Shown here one piece after another: positions 1 through 8,484 of a stretch of 58,764 nucleotides of DNA. The notes below the pieces were generated by a model. It saw only the letters and a list, made by a program, of their open reading frames with translations, did not search any database and was not told where the DNA came from. Source of the DNA: Bradyrhizobium sp. NAS80.1 (GTDB taxonomy: Bacteria; Pseudomonadota; Alphaproteobacteria; Rhizobiales; Xanthobacteraceae); assembly GCF_001908205.1 (NCBI RefSeq), contig NZ_LGHL01000043.1:1-58764 (forward strand). The letters are read 5' to 3'. Position numbers and translations under genes: made by a program. Every line of letters starts with the position of its first letter. Within the stretch, counting starts at the first letter, position 1.

Positions 1-780
1 GGCGCCATAATCGTAGAGGCCGAACAGGCCGGCATAGAGATCCTCATACCCATAGTCCCAGAAGTATGGGTCATAACCCCAGCCCCACCAAGCGTAATCA
101 TAGAGATCGTAATAGGCAAACGGCCAGAACACCGGGCCGACCCAGCCAAAGCCGCCGTGCGGGTGGCGCCACCACAAGCCACCATTGTGCTGACTCCAGG
201 CGGCACTCGCGACGCCCGCCGTGATGGCAGCGCGAGTCATCGGATTGCGCAGCCCGCCGGGAGCGTTCAGAGCGTTCCTGACCCGACGCGAGGACAGCGC
301 ATGGCCGACCGCATTGGCATTGCGCTGGGCTATCCGGTTCGAGACGGTGCGGTTGGCTGCGACGAAGCCGTGCGAAACGCCGGTTCGAACATGAACACTG
401 GAGGGCGCGTTGCGACCGGCGAAGACGTGGGCCGGGTGGGATTGGAAGCCGCGTGCGCTGAAACTGCGTCCCGCGTGTGGCGCGGTGTGAAAGGAGTGAA
501 AGCCTCCACCACGAAAACCGCCAGCGGAATGAAAGCCGCCACCGTGAAACCCGCCAGCGGGACGAAAACCACCGCCACCGTGGAAGCCGCCACCGCCCCC
601 ACCGTGGAAACCGCCACCGCCGCCGCCGTGGAAACCGCCGCCGCCACCATGAAAACCACCGCCGCCGCCACCGCCACGGCCCGCTTGGGCTACGTCTGTG
701 AGCCAGAGCCCCACGGCTGCGCAAACCAGGATCCCAGCGAGCGCCAACGAAACCTGTTTGCCGCACCCAGCTCTCAGCAT
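1..780 (-). CDS. Secreted Gly/His-rich protein (3' end beyond window)
   Basis: The frame is open from an ATG at 780 down to the left edge, so the gene is partial and its C-terminus lies outside the window. The product starts with a basic segment and a hydrophobic stretch (VSLALAGILVCAAVGLWL) followed by an Ala-Gln-Ala-like cleavage region, a plausible Sec signal. Around residues 35-85 it has tandem FHGGG-type repeats. The visible C-terminal part is rich in Tyr, Trp and Gly (for example GLWWRHPHGGFGWVGPVF). I associate this architecture with exported, possibly outer-surface or periplasmic proteins of Bradyrhizobium, but I know of no assigned function. The GC-rich repeats leave other frames open too; only this frame gives a signal peptide and a coherent repeat. 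Confidence 0.72.
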   Translation of the reverse strand, partial: MLRAGCGKQVSLALAGILVCAAVGLWLTDVAQAGRGGGGGGGFHGGGGGFHGGGGGGFHGGGGGGFHGGGGFRPAGGFHGGGFHSAGGFRGGGFHSFHTAPHAGRSFSARGFQSHPAHVFAGRNAPSSVHVRTGVSHGFVAANRTVSNRIAQRNANAVGHALSSRRVRNALNAPGGLRNPMTRAAITAGVASAAWSQHNGGLWWRHPHGGFGWVGPVFWPFAYYDLYDYAWWGWGYDPYFWDYGYEDLYAGLFGLYDYGA

Positions 781-925
781 AGTTTCCTCCACCTTAGTCG
801 ACGGCGGTTGGGAAGGCCGGCGATGCCAGAGGCTTCCTAAGCAACAATCGAGGTGGTCGATAGGTTCCGCCAGCAAGATTGGCGCGCCGCTGCCTGACAC
901 ACTGTTCAACGACCAGGAGATAAAC

Positions 926-1239
926 GTGCAAATCGCGATCGTCGGAGCTGGAGCGGTGGGATGCTACTATGGCGGTCTGCTGGAGGGATGGGCATGACGT
1001 GGTGTTCATCGGCAGGCAAACGCACGTCGATGCAATCAATGTGCATGGCCTCCTCCTGGACACGCAGAACTTCAAGGGATACTTGCCTGCCATTGCGTCT
1101 ACAGACGCAAGCTCCCTCGCCTCGCCGGACTTGGTGCTATTTTGCGTGAAGTCAGCCGACACAGAGGAAGCAGGTCGGTCTTTGGCTGGACGCTTAGGTC
1201 CGGAAACGTCGATCCCCAGTCTCCAGAACGGCGTCGACA
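926..1239 (+). pseudogene. Remnant of 2-dehydropantoate 2-reductase-like gene
   Basis: A GTG start at 926 follows AGGAG. The first residues, VQIAIVGAGAVGCYYGGLL, form the Rossmann GxGAxG dinucleotide-binding start of the PanE/ApbA ketopantoate reductase family. After the LLE residues near 985 the frame breaks, and homology continues in another frame (GHDVVFIGRQTHVDAINVHG, then LVLFCVKS). One missing base within GAGGGATGGG would restore it. The product then ends at about QNGVDNA, roughly a third of the family length, where sequence joins a nuclease fragment. Truncation and frameshift together make it non-functional. Confidence 0.7.
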
Positions 1240-1533
1240 ATGCACAGCCTCCAGTATCGCTGCGGAGCAGAAGCGGCGAATGCGCTCGACGAGTTTATCG
1301 GAAAGCGGCCAGTGAACTGCGCGCTAGTCAACCTCGACCGTTACGGGCGGACCGTTGCGACCTGTACAGTCGGCGGTACGGATCTCGGCGAATGGCTGAT
1401 TGCCCAAGGTCTTGCATTGGACTGGCCGCGGTACTCCAGCGGCAAGTACCGCCCAGCCCAACAGAGAGCTGAGCAAGCCGGTCGCGGGATCTGGAAGCGC
1501 AGCTACGTTGAGCCGCGGCGGTATCGGGGTTGA
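1240..1533 (+). pseudogene. C-terminal remnant of a thermonuclease (SNase) family protein
   Basis: This frame reads about 97 residues that include YRCGAEAANALDEFIG, CALVNLDRYGRTVATCTV, GEWLIAQGLALDW and a basic end with QRAEQAGRGIWK. These are C-terminal landmarks of the staphylococcal-nuclease-like fold of exported thermonucleases. The signal peptide and the first catalytic half, which carries the first conserved Arg and Asp residues, are missing. The fragment starts abruptly where the ketopantoate-reductase remnant ends, so the two are fused by a deletion or recombination scar. It could still be translated from the ATG at 1240, but an active enzyme is unlikely. Confidence 0.68.
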
Positions 1534-1675
1534 GGGCGAAAAGCAAATCGAGGCGCTTCGTCCCCAAAGAGGGCTGAATTGGCTGCCACCGAATTATGTG
1601 CGCAGCCGAACCACTAAGCCGGCTTGCACTTCGCAAGCGCCTGCCCTTTCCGATTGATAATTTTGAATGCACGTC

Positions 1676-1927
1676 TCAGCGGTGCCGCAGACCGCCGTGC
1701 ACATTCGGAGAGTGGGCCGTGATCAGGTTTTTGTGCTTCCGCGCCGCCGCTTCGGCCTCGCGAGCAAGTCGTTCAGCCTTTAACCTCTCGCGATTTGCAT
1801 GAAACGCCGCTTGGATGCGTTCATACTCGGACATCGCTACTTTGGCACCGGTTTCCTTGAAGACCCTTTGCGCCTCACGTTGGGCGGCAGTGGGCGGCTT
1901 CCATCCGTATTTTTTATGAGCGGTCAT
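1676..1927 (-). CDS. Small basic hypothetical protein, 83 aa
   Basis: The ATG at 1927 is preceded by an excellent GAAGGAGGAGGGA ribosome-binding site, so I prefer it over the longer upstream frame reaching 2158. The product begins MTAHKKYGWKPPTAAQREAQ and continues with a charged helix rich in Arg, Glu and Ala (residues 35-70, including NRERLKAERLAREAEAAARK) likely to form a coiled coil or extended helix. It has no signal peptide or transmembrane segment and no domain I recognise. It stands alone, with no operon partners. Function unknown. Confidence 0.6.
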   Translation of the reverse strand: MTAHKKYGWKPPTAAQREAQRVFKETGAKVAMSEYERIQAAFHANRERLKAERLAREAEAAARKHKNLITAHSPNVHGGLRHR

Positions 1928-2845
1928 TCCCTCCTCCTTCGGTGATAGCCGTGGGGGCTTGTTGGGTCCGACCGTCAAAGTCTCTTCCTGTTTTTCAGTT
2001 ACCGCAATCGAATATTTGCCAGTCGTTACCGCGCCGGCCATAGATCCGCCGGCTGGCTCACGGTCACCTGCAACGGGATTTCGGTCGCATCGCTGTTGGA
2101 CCGTTTCCTCGTGAAGGTCGCATTCCGCTCGGAGCCTAAAGACCCGAAGCACGAACAAGATCTCCGATCTGAGTTTGTACAGACGCTGAAGAAGGTGGAA
2201 TGCCTGCGAGGCTTGCGATCACGACGTCATTTACAAGATTGGTTTCGCGGCTCTTCCCAGGCATCCGCGTTTGAGCTGCGCTCGCCTCGACTGATAAGCT
2301 TTCTCTCAACACCTTTTCTAATTTCCGCTACACTGACCGCTCCGCGAAAGCTCGCCGCATCATACGGACTGATCCGACCGGAGATCGTGGCTGACTCTTG
2401 CGAAGGCCAACTTCCAATTGATCTTGGACCGGCGCCGTCCAAGCCGAAAGGTATCTTCAGTTCAGCCACCGCATTTCCTCGCCTCTACTGCGTGGAGCGA
2501 CCGTACACGCCCGTCCGACAAGCCTCGCATCATAACCGGGCGCTTGCTCTCACCGTCGCCATGATCGAAACATCCCGGTGTCGGAAAACGCGCCGACTCG
2601 ATCCAAAGAGAGGTAGAGCCGGCCAGGATTCGTGCGCGTAGCGGCCATCCAAGCCGCTCGTATCCCGGCTCGCTCAAGGATTCGATTGCGGATGAATCAC
2701 CATCGCTGCACCAAGGATTCGATAAACACCGATGGGCCGATTGGAGTTTGCTTGGGCGGTGGTTGTATGAAAATCGAGAGCGAGCGACAAAATCCGCCCA
2801 AGAAACGGACATAACAGTCTGTTTTCAATGGGGAAATCGGACGCT
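1928..2845. other. Gene-poor stretch, no supported gene
   Basis: Several overlapping frames of 60-180 codons are open on both strands here. None has a convincing ribosome-binding site, a recognisable domain or coherent composition. The DNA is slightly AT-richer than the neighbouring operons, which fits old decayed sequence. I see no tRNA, repeat or clear terminator. Confidence 0.5.
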
Positions 2846-4075
2846 TTAGCTACCATACACCGCGTGCGGCAGCCACAGCGTCAGGGCGGGCACGTAGGTG
2901 ATGATCATCAGCACGATCAAAAGCAGAATGAGGAACGGCAGAACGCCGCGCACGACCTCACCGATGGGCGCACGCGAGATCGTCGACAGCACGAACAGAT
3001 TCAACCCGACCGGCGGATGCACCAGCGCAATCTCCATGTTGTGGGTGAAGATGATGGAGAAGTGTACGGGATCCACACCCAGCGCAGGCAGGACCGGCGC
3101 GAGCAGCGGCAGCACCAGCAACAGCGTTGCGATCACTTCGAGGAAGCAGCCCAGCACGAGCAACAGCACGTTGATCGTCAGCAGGAACTGCCAAGGGGCC
3201 AGATTGCGCGCCAACACCCATTTCACGAGCTCTGCCGGAACGCCCGAGGCCGTCATCCAGTGGCCGAACGCCAACGCCGCCGCTACGATCAACATGATCG
3301 CACCGGCGCTTTTCAGCGCGTCCGCAACCACCCACAATGTCTCTGACCAATGAAAGCCCCGGTAGTAAGTCAGACTGACCAGTAGCGACACCACCGCGGC
3401 GATGGCGGCGGCTTCGGTCACCGTTACGACGCCGCCATAGATGCCGACGAGCACGATGACCGGCACGATGAGCGCAGGTAGCGCCCTCGCCGTCACGCGA
3501 AGGCGCTCGTTTAGCGGCAGTTTCGGCTCCGCCGGAAATTTCCGCCGCCGCGCGTCATACCAGACCCAGCAGAAGAATACGGTCGCTTGCAGCAGACCCG
3601 GCAACAGGCCGGCGAGGAACAGGCGCGGCACCGACTGTTCGGCGACGATGCCGTAAAGGATCAGCGCCAGCGACGGGGGAATGACAATGCCGATGGTGCC
3701 GGACGCGCCGACCACGCCCAGCGCAAAGCTGCGCGGATAGCCCTTCTCGATCATCGCCGGCACCAGGATGGTGCCCATCGCGAGCGCAGTAGCAACCGAA
3801 GAGCCGGAGATCGCCGCAAACAGCGTGCAGGCCACCACCGTCACCAGCCCGAGCGAACCACGAATGCCGCCGAGCCAGGCTGCGGACACGTCGACCAGCG
3901 CCTTGGCAACGCCGCCGTGACGCATGAAGGTCGCCGCCATGACAAACAGTGGCAGCGACATCAGGGTCGGCGAATTGAGGTGATCGATTACGACTTGCGC
4001 GACGCCCACCAGCGGATCGCCTGATGCGATGTAGAGAACGGCGGCGCACAGGCCAAGAACCAGGAAGATCGGCAT
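2846..4075 (-). CDS. dctM: TRAP transporter large permease subunit DctM
   Basis: This is the large membrane subunit of a tripartite ATP-independent periplasmic transporter, which couples solute import to an ion gradient. The 409 residues are almost wholly hydrophobic, with about eleven membrane segments, and carry family landmarks such as LFAAISGSSVATALAMGTI, GIVIPPSLALILYGI and HPPVGLNLFV. The ATG at 4075 lacks about 17 expected N-terminal residues. These are encoded in a shifted frame from an ATG at 4125 (MSVFLLLLLFFGLLAV) that directly follows the small-subunit gene with a GGCGGGGG ribosome-binding site. One missing G near 4078 explains this, so the true gene is probably 2846-4125. It is the last gene of a dctP-Q-M operon. 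Confidence 0.88.
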   Translation of the reverse strand: MPIFLVLGLCAAVLYIASGDPLVGVAQVVIDHLNSPTLMSLPLFVMAATFMRHGGVAKALVDVSAAWLGGIRGSLGLVTVVACTLFAAISGSSVATALAMGTILVPAMIEKGYPRSFALGVVGASGTIGIVIPPSLALILYGIVAEQSVPRLFLAGLLPGLLQATVFFCWVWYDARRRKFPAEPKLPLNERLRVTARALPALIVPVIVLVGIYGGVVTVTEAAAIAAVVSLLVSLTYYRGFHWSETLWVVADALKSAGAIMLIVAAALAFGHWMTASGVPAELVKWVLARNLAPWQFLLTINVLLLVLGCFLEVIATLLLVLPLLAPVLPALGVDPVHFSIIFTHNMEIALVHPPVGLNLFVLSTISRAPIGEVVRGVLPFLILLLIVLMIITYVPALTLWLPHAVYGS

Positions 4076-4153
4076 GCGACGGCCAAGAGGCCGAAGAACA
4101 GCAGCAATAGCAGGAAGACCGACATCACTGCGCCCCCGCCTACCTCAATGGCC

Positions 4154-4705
4154 TCAGTCCGCGCCCGGTGGCAAAGGGCCTAATCCGCCGGCCCGTTCGT
4201 GCTCGGGAATGTGGCCGACGGTCATCGTCTCGGCATTGAAGGCGACGAGATAACGATAGAGTCTCGCCAGATAACGACCGCTCATCAGGAGCGCCCCAGT
4301 CGGGATCGCCGCGGAATAAAGCCACATCGGAAACTGCAGGTCCGATGAACTGCGCTCATCCAACTGCCAGGAGGTCGCAACGATGCTCCAGCCGTACCAG
4401 GTAAGCGCGGCGCAGAACACCAGCGCAGCCACGCAATTGAGCACCTCCATCCAGCGCTGCACACGAGCGGGAACGGCCCTAAGCACGAGATCGGGCCGGA
4501 CGTGGCCGTCCGTACGCACCAATTGGGACGCCGCAAGCATGATGCCCCAGACGATCAAATAGACGATCACCTCCTCGGCCCAGGAAATCGCATAGCGCGG
4601 CGCGATGTAGCGGCCGGCGACCTGCACCACCCCGACGAGCATTGCCAGGATCCCGAGCAGGCCGATCAGGAACCGCTCGGCCTTGTCCCACCACGCCTCA
4701 CGCAA
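4154..4705 (-). CDS. dctQ: TRAP transporter small permease subunit DctQ
   Basis: This 183-residue protein has four predicted membrane helices (around residues 12-32, 45-63, 87-108 and 128-150) and the DctQ-type motif ISWAEEVIVYLIVWGIMLAAS in the second helix. It partners the large subunit DctM and the binding protein DctP. The gene lies between the two on the same strand, with a 27-bp gap to dctP and about 28 bp to the probable dctM start. The C-terminal tail is hydrophilic and about 30 residues long. The substrate cannot be read from the sequence; TRAP systems of this type usually carry organic acids. Confidence 0.88.
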   Translation of the reverse strand: MREAWWDKAERFLIGLLGILAMLVGVVQVAGRYIAPRYAISWAEEVIVYLIVWGIMLAASQLVRTDGHVRPDLVLRAVPARVQRWMEVLNCVAALVFCAALTWYGWSIVATSWQLDERSSSDLQFPMWLYSAAIPTGALLMSGRYLARLYRYLVAFNAETMTVGHIPEHERAGGLGPLPPGAD

Positions 4706-4732
4706 GAGCCGCTTCCTTTCGAAGGATACCTC

Positions 4733-5767
4733 TCAGCTGTGACTGCCGACTGCATCGCTAACGAGCTTGACGATGTCGGCCGACAGCTTGGCGTCACGGA
4801 TCAGATCGGCTTGCGCGGCAATCAAGCGCTTGCGATCAGCCGCGAACTGCTCCGGCGTCGGATCGACAAAGGTGACGCCGTGCGATTTCATGGTCTCGCG
4901 CGCGTCGGCTTGCGATTTCGCCGACATCGCCCGGTAGCGATCGATATTGGCCGACCAGACGTCGCGCATCAGCTTGCGGTCGGCCTCTCCAAGCTTCGAC
5001 CAGAAAGCGTCGCTGACCTGGGGAATGTAATTGGCGAAGAATTGATGGTCCGCGTAGGAATACTTCACGCCCGCCTCCCATAGCTTGGCCGAGTTGCAGC
5101 TCTCATCCGAGCTGACGAAGCCATCGAACGTCCCTTGCGACAGAGCGAGCGGAACGTTGGGCCACGGCGTCACGTTGGGGATCGCGTGCACGAAGGCGAT
5201 GCGCCAGGAAATGCCCGCGCCTCCGGGACTGCGGATCTTCAGTCCGTTGAAATCATCGAGCGTCCGGATCTCTTTCTTGGTCGTGTACCAGTTCTCGTTG
5301 CCGAGCTCGAGCCAACGGCCGAGAATGTGCGAGTGTACCTTGGCCTCGATCTGTTTGCCGACGAGTTCCCCCGGAGGGCCGTCGACACAACGGCGAATGA
5401 CATCGACCGGCTGGCCGTAGAGCGCAGGCAGCTGAGCGAAATCGGCATCCGGGACCAGCCCGGTCAGGGTCCACGTCCCCGGCGCGGCCATGTCGATCTG
5501 CCCCTGGATCAGCGCTTTGGTGACGTTGAGATCGGCGAATAGCTGGCCAGAGTGAAACACCTCCGACTTGATCCTGCCCCTGCTCGCCTCGTCGAGCTTG
5601 GCCACGTAGTCGACGATCGCCTGATTGCGCGGGTGCGATGGCGCCGTATCAAGCGAGCAGCGCAACTTGATCGCATCGTCCGCCCGGGCCGTACGGAGCA
5701 GATAAGGCATCGCCAGCGCCCCTGCCGCGCCTCCCATGAAGGCACGCCGATTCCATTTGGAAACCAT
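4733..5767 (-). CDS. dctP: TRAP transporter substrate-binding protein DctP
   Basis: This is the periplasmic solute receptor of the TRAP system, 344 residues from the ATG at 5767. That start is preceded by CGGAGGACAACA and is better than the in-frame GTG at 5785. The leader MVSKWNRRAFMGGAAGALAM has a twin-arginine motif (RRAFM), so Tat export of a folded receptor is likely. The mature part shows family features such as HPRNQAIVDYVAKLDEASRG, FHSGQLFAD, and GLKIRSPGGAG, which contains the conserved Arg that usually binds a carboxylate ligand. It is the first gene of dctPQM and is divergent from the Liv operon across a 305-bp gap. Confidence 0.9.
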   Translation of the reverse strand: MVSKWNRRAFMGGAAGALAMPYLLRTARADDAIKLRCSLDTAPSHPRNQAIVDYVAKLDEASRGRIKSEVFHSGQLFADLNVTKALIQGQIDMAAPGTWTLTGLVPDADFAQLPALYGQPVDVIRRCVDGPPGELVGKQIEAKVHSHILGRWLELGNENWYTTKKEIRTLDDFNGLKIRSPGGAGISWRIAFVHAIPNVTPWPNVPLALSQGTFDGFVSSDESCNSAKLWEAGVKYSYADHQFFANYIPQVSDAFWSKLGEADRKLMRDVWSANIDRYRAMSAKSQADARETMKSHGVTFVDPTPEQFAADRKRLIAAQADLIRDAKLSADIVKLVSDAVGSHS

Positions 5768-6072
5768 TGTTGTCCTCCGTGACACTTTTGTATGTTTGTC
5801 TAACGATTGCGCCAGCGGCGATTAGTTGCAACGAAATAGATGGTTCTCCACTCCCCGCGCGGTACGTCTATTGCACCGCGGAACGATTTGCGGCGCAACA
5901 TTCAAAATGAGACTGCCAGTTAAGCGGCACATGGCTCCGACGCGTGCGCTGCATCCGAGTTCGGTTAGCCTTCATCTCAACGACCGTCGACCTTGCCGAA
6001 CGCCGTACCGCGCGGCGGACGCGCCGGGCAGCGGTGAAGAACAGCGACAAGAACGCCCCAGGGAGGAGAGCA
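5768..6072. promoter_or_regulatory. Divergent intergenic control region dctP / liv operon
   Basis: This 305-bp gap separates two divergent operons, dctPQM and the liv-Mo-hydroxylase block, and should hold both promoters. The dctP-proximal half is AT-richer (TTTTGTATGTTTGTCTAACG near 5785-5805), which would suit a promoter or GntR-like site, though I see no perfect palindrome. The frame of the downstream binding protein stays open upstream from 5944, but the coding start at 6073 has the ribosome-binding site and signal peptide. Confidence 0.4.
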
Positions 6073-7323
6073 ATGTTGAAAGGCAGTTTAGGACTGATCG
6101 CGTTGAGCAGCCTGTTACTTTCAGGCACCGCCTTCGCACAGGAGAAGATCAAGGTCGGCGTCACCGCGACGCTCGAAGGAACCTACACCGTGCTCGGCGA
6201 GGACGGCATCCGCGGTTTCCAGACGGCGCTCAACGTGCTCGGCAAGAAGGTCGGCGACAAGGAACTCGAATTCGTCATCGCCTCAACCGACGCGACGCCG
6301 GACTCCGCCGTGCGCGCCGTGCGCAAGCTGATCGAGCAGGACAAGGTGCAGATCCTGCTGTCGCCGCTGTCCGGCGACGAAGGCATCGCGGTCAAGAACT
6401 TTGCAAAAACCCATCCCGAGCTGACCTTCATCAACGCCGCCTCCGGCGCCCAGGAGACGACCTATGTCGATCCGGCCCCGAACTTCTTCCGCTACAACAT
6501 GGACGGCGCGCAGTGGCAGGTGGGCCTCGGCAAATACGCCTATGACGAAAAGAAGTATCGCAAGATCGCGACCGTCGGCGAGGACTACTCCTTCATCTAT
6601 ACGCAGGTGTTCGGCCTCGTGCTCGAGTTCTGCGGCGCCGGCGGACAGGTGACCAACCGGCAATGGGTGCCGCTCGGCACCAAGGACTTTGCCTCGGTCA
6701 TCGCAGCGCTGCCCGACGACGTCGACGCGATCTATCTTGGCCTCGGCGGCGCCGACGCCGTCAATTTCCTCAACCAGTACCAGCAGGCCGGCGGCAAGGC
6801 GCATTTGATGGGCGGCTCGATCATGATCGACCAGACCATCCTGTCGTCCAAGGGCAACGCCAAGAGCGCGCTGGTCGGCACGCTGGCCGCAAGCGGCCAG
6901 GCCGATACCTGGGAGGATCCGGGTTGGCAGAAGTTCGTCAAGGACTATCAGGACGCCTTCCCGCCGAACAAGCGCTTCCCGAGTCCGTCGCTGCTGGCCA
7001 CCAATTATTACGGCTCGACCATGGCGTTGATCCTGGCGCTGCGTCAGGTCAATGGCGACCTCTCCAACAACCAGGCCAAGTACAAGGAAGCCCTTGCCAA
7101 GATCGAGCTCGACGCACCCAACGGCAAGATCAAGCTCGACTCCAACCGCCAGGCGATCGGCACCAACTTCGTCACCGAGGTCGTCGATGACGGCAAGGGT
7201 GCGTTGTTCTCGAAGGTCGTGAAGGTAATCCCGAACGTCAACCAGACGCTGGGCTACGACCCTGCGGTGTTTGCCAAGATCGGTTTGCCAAGTCGTACAG
7301 TACCGGAATGTAAGAAGTACTGA
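6073..7323 (+). CDS. ABC transporter substrate-binding protein, branched-chain amino acid (LivK) type
   Basis: This is the periplasmic receptor of the Liv-type importer that follows, 416 residues. The ATG at 6073 follows GGGAGGAGAG and gives a clear Sec signal (MLKGSLGLIALSSLLLSGTAFA). The mature protein has the type I periplasmic-binding fold, with KVGVTATLEGTYTVLGEDGI at the start, then LLSPLSGDEGIAV and TTYVDPAPNFFR. Family members bind amino acids, urea, amides or aromatic acids, so the Liv label does not fix the ligand; the operon suggests a substrate for the molybdenum hydroxylase. A large inverted repeat directly downstream may stabilise this transcript and give receptor excess over the membrane parts. 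Confidence 0.9.
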   Translation: MLKGSLGLIALSSLLLSGTAFAQEKIKVGVTATLEGTYTVLGEDGIRGFQTALNVLGKKVGDKELEFVIASTDATPDSAVRAVRKLIEQDKVQILLSPLSGDEGIAVKNFAKTHPELTFINAASGAQETTYVDPAPNFFRYNMDGAQWQVGLGKYAYDEKKYRKIATVGEDYSFIYTQVFGLVLEFCGAGGQVTNRQWVPLGTKDFASVIAALPDDVDAIYLGLGGADAVNFLNQYQQAGGKAHLMGGSIMIDQTILSSKGNAKSALVGTLAASGQADTWEDPGWQKFVKDYQDAFPPNKRFPSPSLLATNYYGSTMALILALRQVNGDLSNNQAKYKEALAKIELDAPNGKIKLDSNRQAIGTNFVTEVVDDGKGALFSKVVKVIPNVNQTLGYDPAVFAKIGLPSRTVPECKKY

Positions 7324-7350
7324 CGTAGTCTCGTTCGCGAGCAACGACTG

Positions 7351-7409
7351 ACCGGGGGAGAGATTTGCAAGGCGCGGACATCGGGCGCCCTTGCATTCTC
7401 TCCCCGGTT
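7351..7409. terminator. Long imperfect hairpin after the binding-protein gene
   Basis: Left arm ACCGGGGGAGAGATTTGCAAG and right arm CTTGCATTCTCTCCCCGGTT pair over about 20 bases around a GC-rich tip, starting 27 bp after the stop codon. There is no strong T-run, so it is more likely an attenuator or mRNA-stabilising element than a full terminator. Confidence 0.55.
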
Positions 7410-7455
7410 GTTGAACGCTACCCCAAAAAAGACAAGAGCTTTCGGGAGGGAAGGC

Positions 7456-8284
7456 ATGAGCCGGGCGCTCGCCGTCTTCCATGGCCGCTTTGGCCGGGCG
7501 ACGGTTTACCAGTTGAACCGCCCTTTCAACATCCACGCGCATCGTGAAGGTCATCTGATCTTCCATGTCGGGGGGGCGTCAGGCATGCCTCGACGTCAAC
7601 GATGGCCGTTATGAGCTCACCGAGGATTCTGTCGTCGCGGTCAACCCGTGGGAACCGCACAATTTCCTGCCATCCGATCTTGAAGGCGGCGCCATCTTCT
7701 TCGTGCTCTACGTCAATGCAGAATGGTTCGCGCCCGACGCGCCCGGCGCCGATCGACTGCGCTTCGGCCGCACCCAGTTCAAGCGGTCAGTTGCGCTGGA
7801 CAGGCACATCAGGCGCACGGCCGCACTGGTCTGCGGTGCGCCGTCGCTCAACACCCTCGATGGTGAGCTGAGAGCGCTGATCGACATCTGCTACGACGAA
7901 AGCTGGCAGCAGGCCGAGACCGCGCGCGATCCGCGGGCGAACGGCTCCGTCACCGATTTTCGCGTGCGCAGGTGCATCAAGATGATGTCGGAGAGCCCGG
8001 GTGCCGAGATCGAGCTTGACACAATTGCGCGCGAATCCGGCCTGTCGCGACCGCATTTCTACCGGCTGTTCCGCATCCAGACCGGCGTCACCCCGCACCT
8101 CTATCTCAACACGCTGATCATGGAGCAGGCGCTGGAAGCGCTGGTGGCGAGCGAGGCGCCGATTGCGGACATCGGCTTCGATCTCGGATTCTCCTCGCAG
8201 AGCGGTTTCACCCGCTTCTTTGCCGCCAATGTCGGGATGGCCCCGACCGATTATCGCCGCGCCGCCAAGGTTTTGCGCGCCTGA
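7456..8284 (+). CDS. AraC-family transcriptional regulator (frameshifted in a G tract)
   Basis: The C-terminal half has two helix-turn-helix units of the AraC/XylS type: IELDTIARESGLSRPHFYRL and ADIGFDLGFSSQSGFTRFF, ending with the usual PTDYRR. The N-terminal half is a cupin-like sensor. An ATG at 7456 with GGGAGGGAAGG opens MSRALAVFHGRFGRATVY and continues to HREGHLIFHVGG, but the frame breaks at a run of seven G (7570-7576). Removing one G restores VGGRQACLDVNDGRYELTE and the rest. As written, only 7565-8284 is open. Its position between the receptor and permease genes suggests it controls this operon. Sequencing indel, phase variation and true mutation are all possible. Confidence 0.8.
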
Positions 8285-8429
8285 GGGCGCGCGAAAAGAT
8301 ACTCACGATCAAACGCTCCCCTTACAGCCCGATTAGGATGCCCGGAACGCGGTCCCGAAAAGAGGATCGCACTCGATAGGGAGCGCACGTTCATGGCAAG
8401 GCTTGCGGCCGGCGACGGTCTGCGTGCCC

Positions 8430-8453
8430 CCTTGCCCCGCTCGCGGGGAAAGG
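8430..8453. repeat. Short GC-rich hairpin in the araC-livH gap
   Basis: CCCCGC and GCGGGG flank a 2-base loop (8435-8448), extended by partly matching CCTT/AAGG bases. Its wording, CCTTGCCCCGCTCGCGGGG, resembles dispersed intergenic palindromes I associate with Bradyrhizobium genomes. The rest of the 200-bp gap shows no gene. Confidence 0.45.
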
Positions 8454-8484
8454 GTCGGAGTGACGTGAAGACGGAGCGGCGATC

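Noticed and set aside
98..766. Arg/Trp-rich frame overlapping the left-edge gene
   Set aside because: RWRRRW-type repeats are the off-frame reading of the FHGGG repeats; the chosen frame has a signal peptide.
2096..2812. Possible genes in the gap before dctM
   Set aside because: No ribosome-binding site, domain or coherent composition in any frame.
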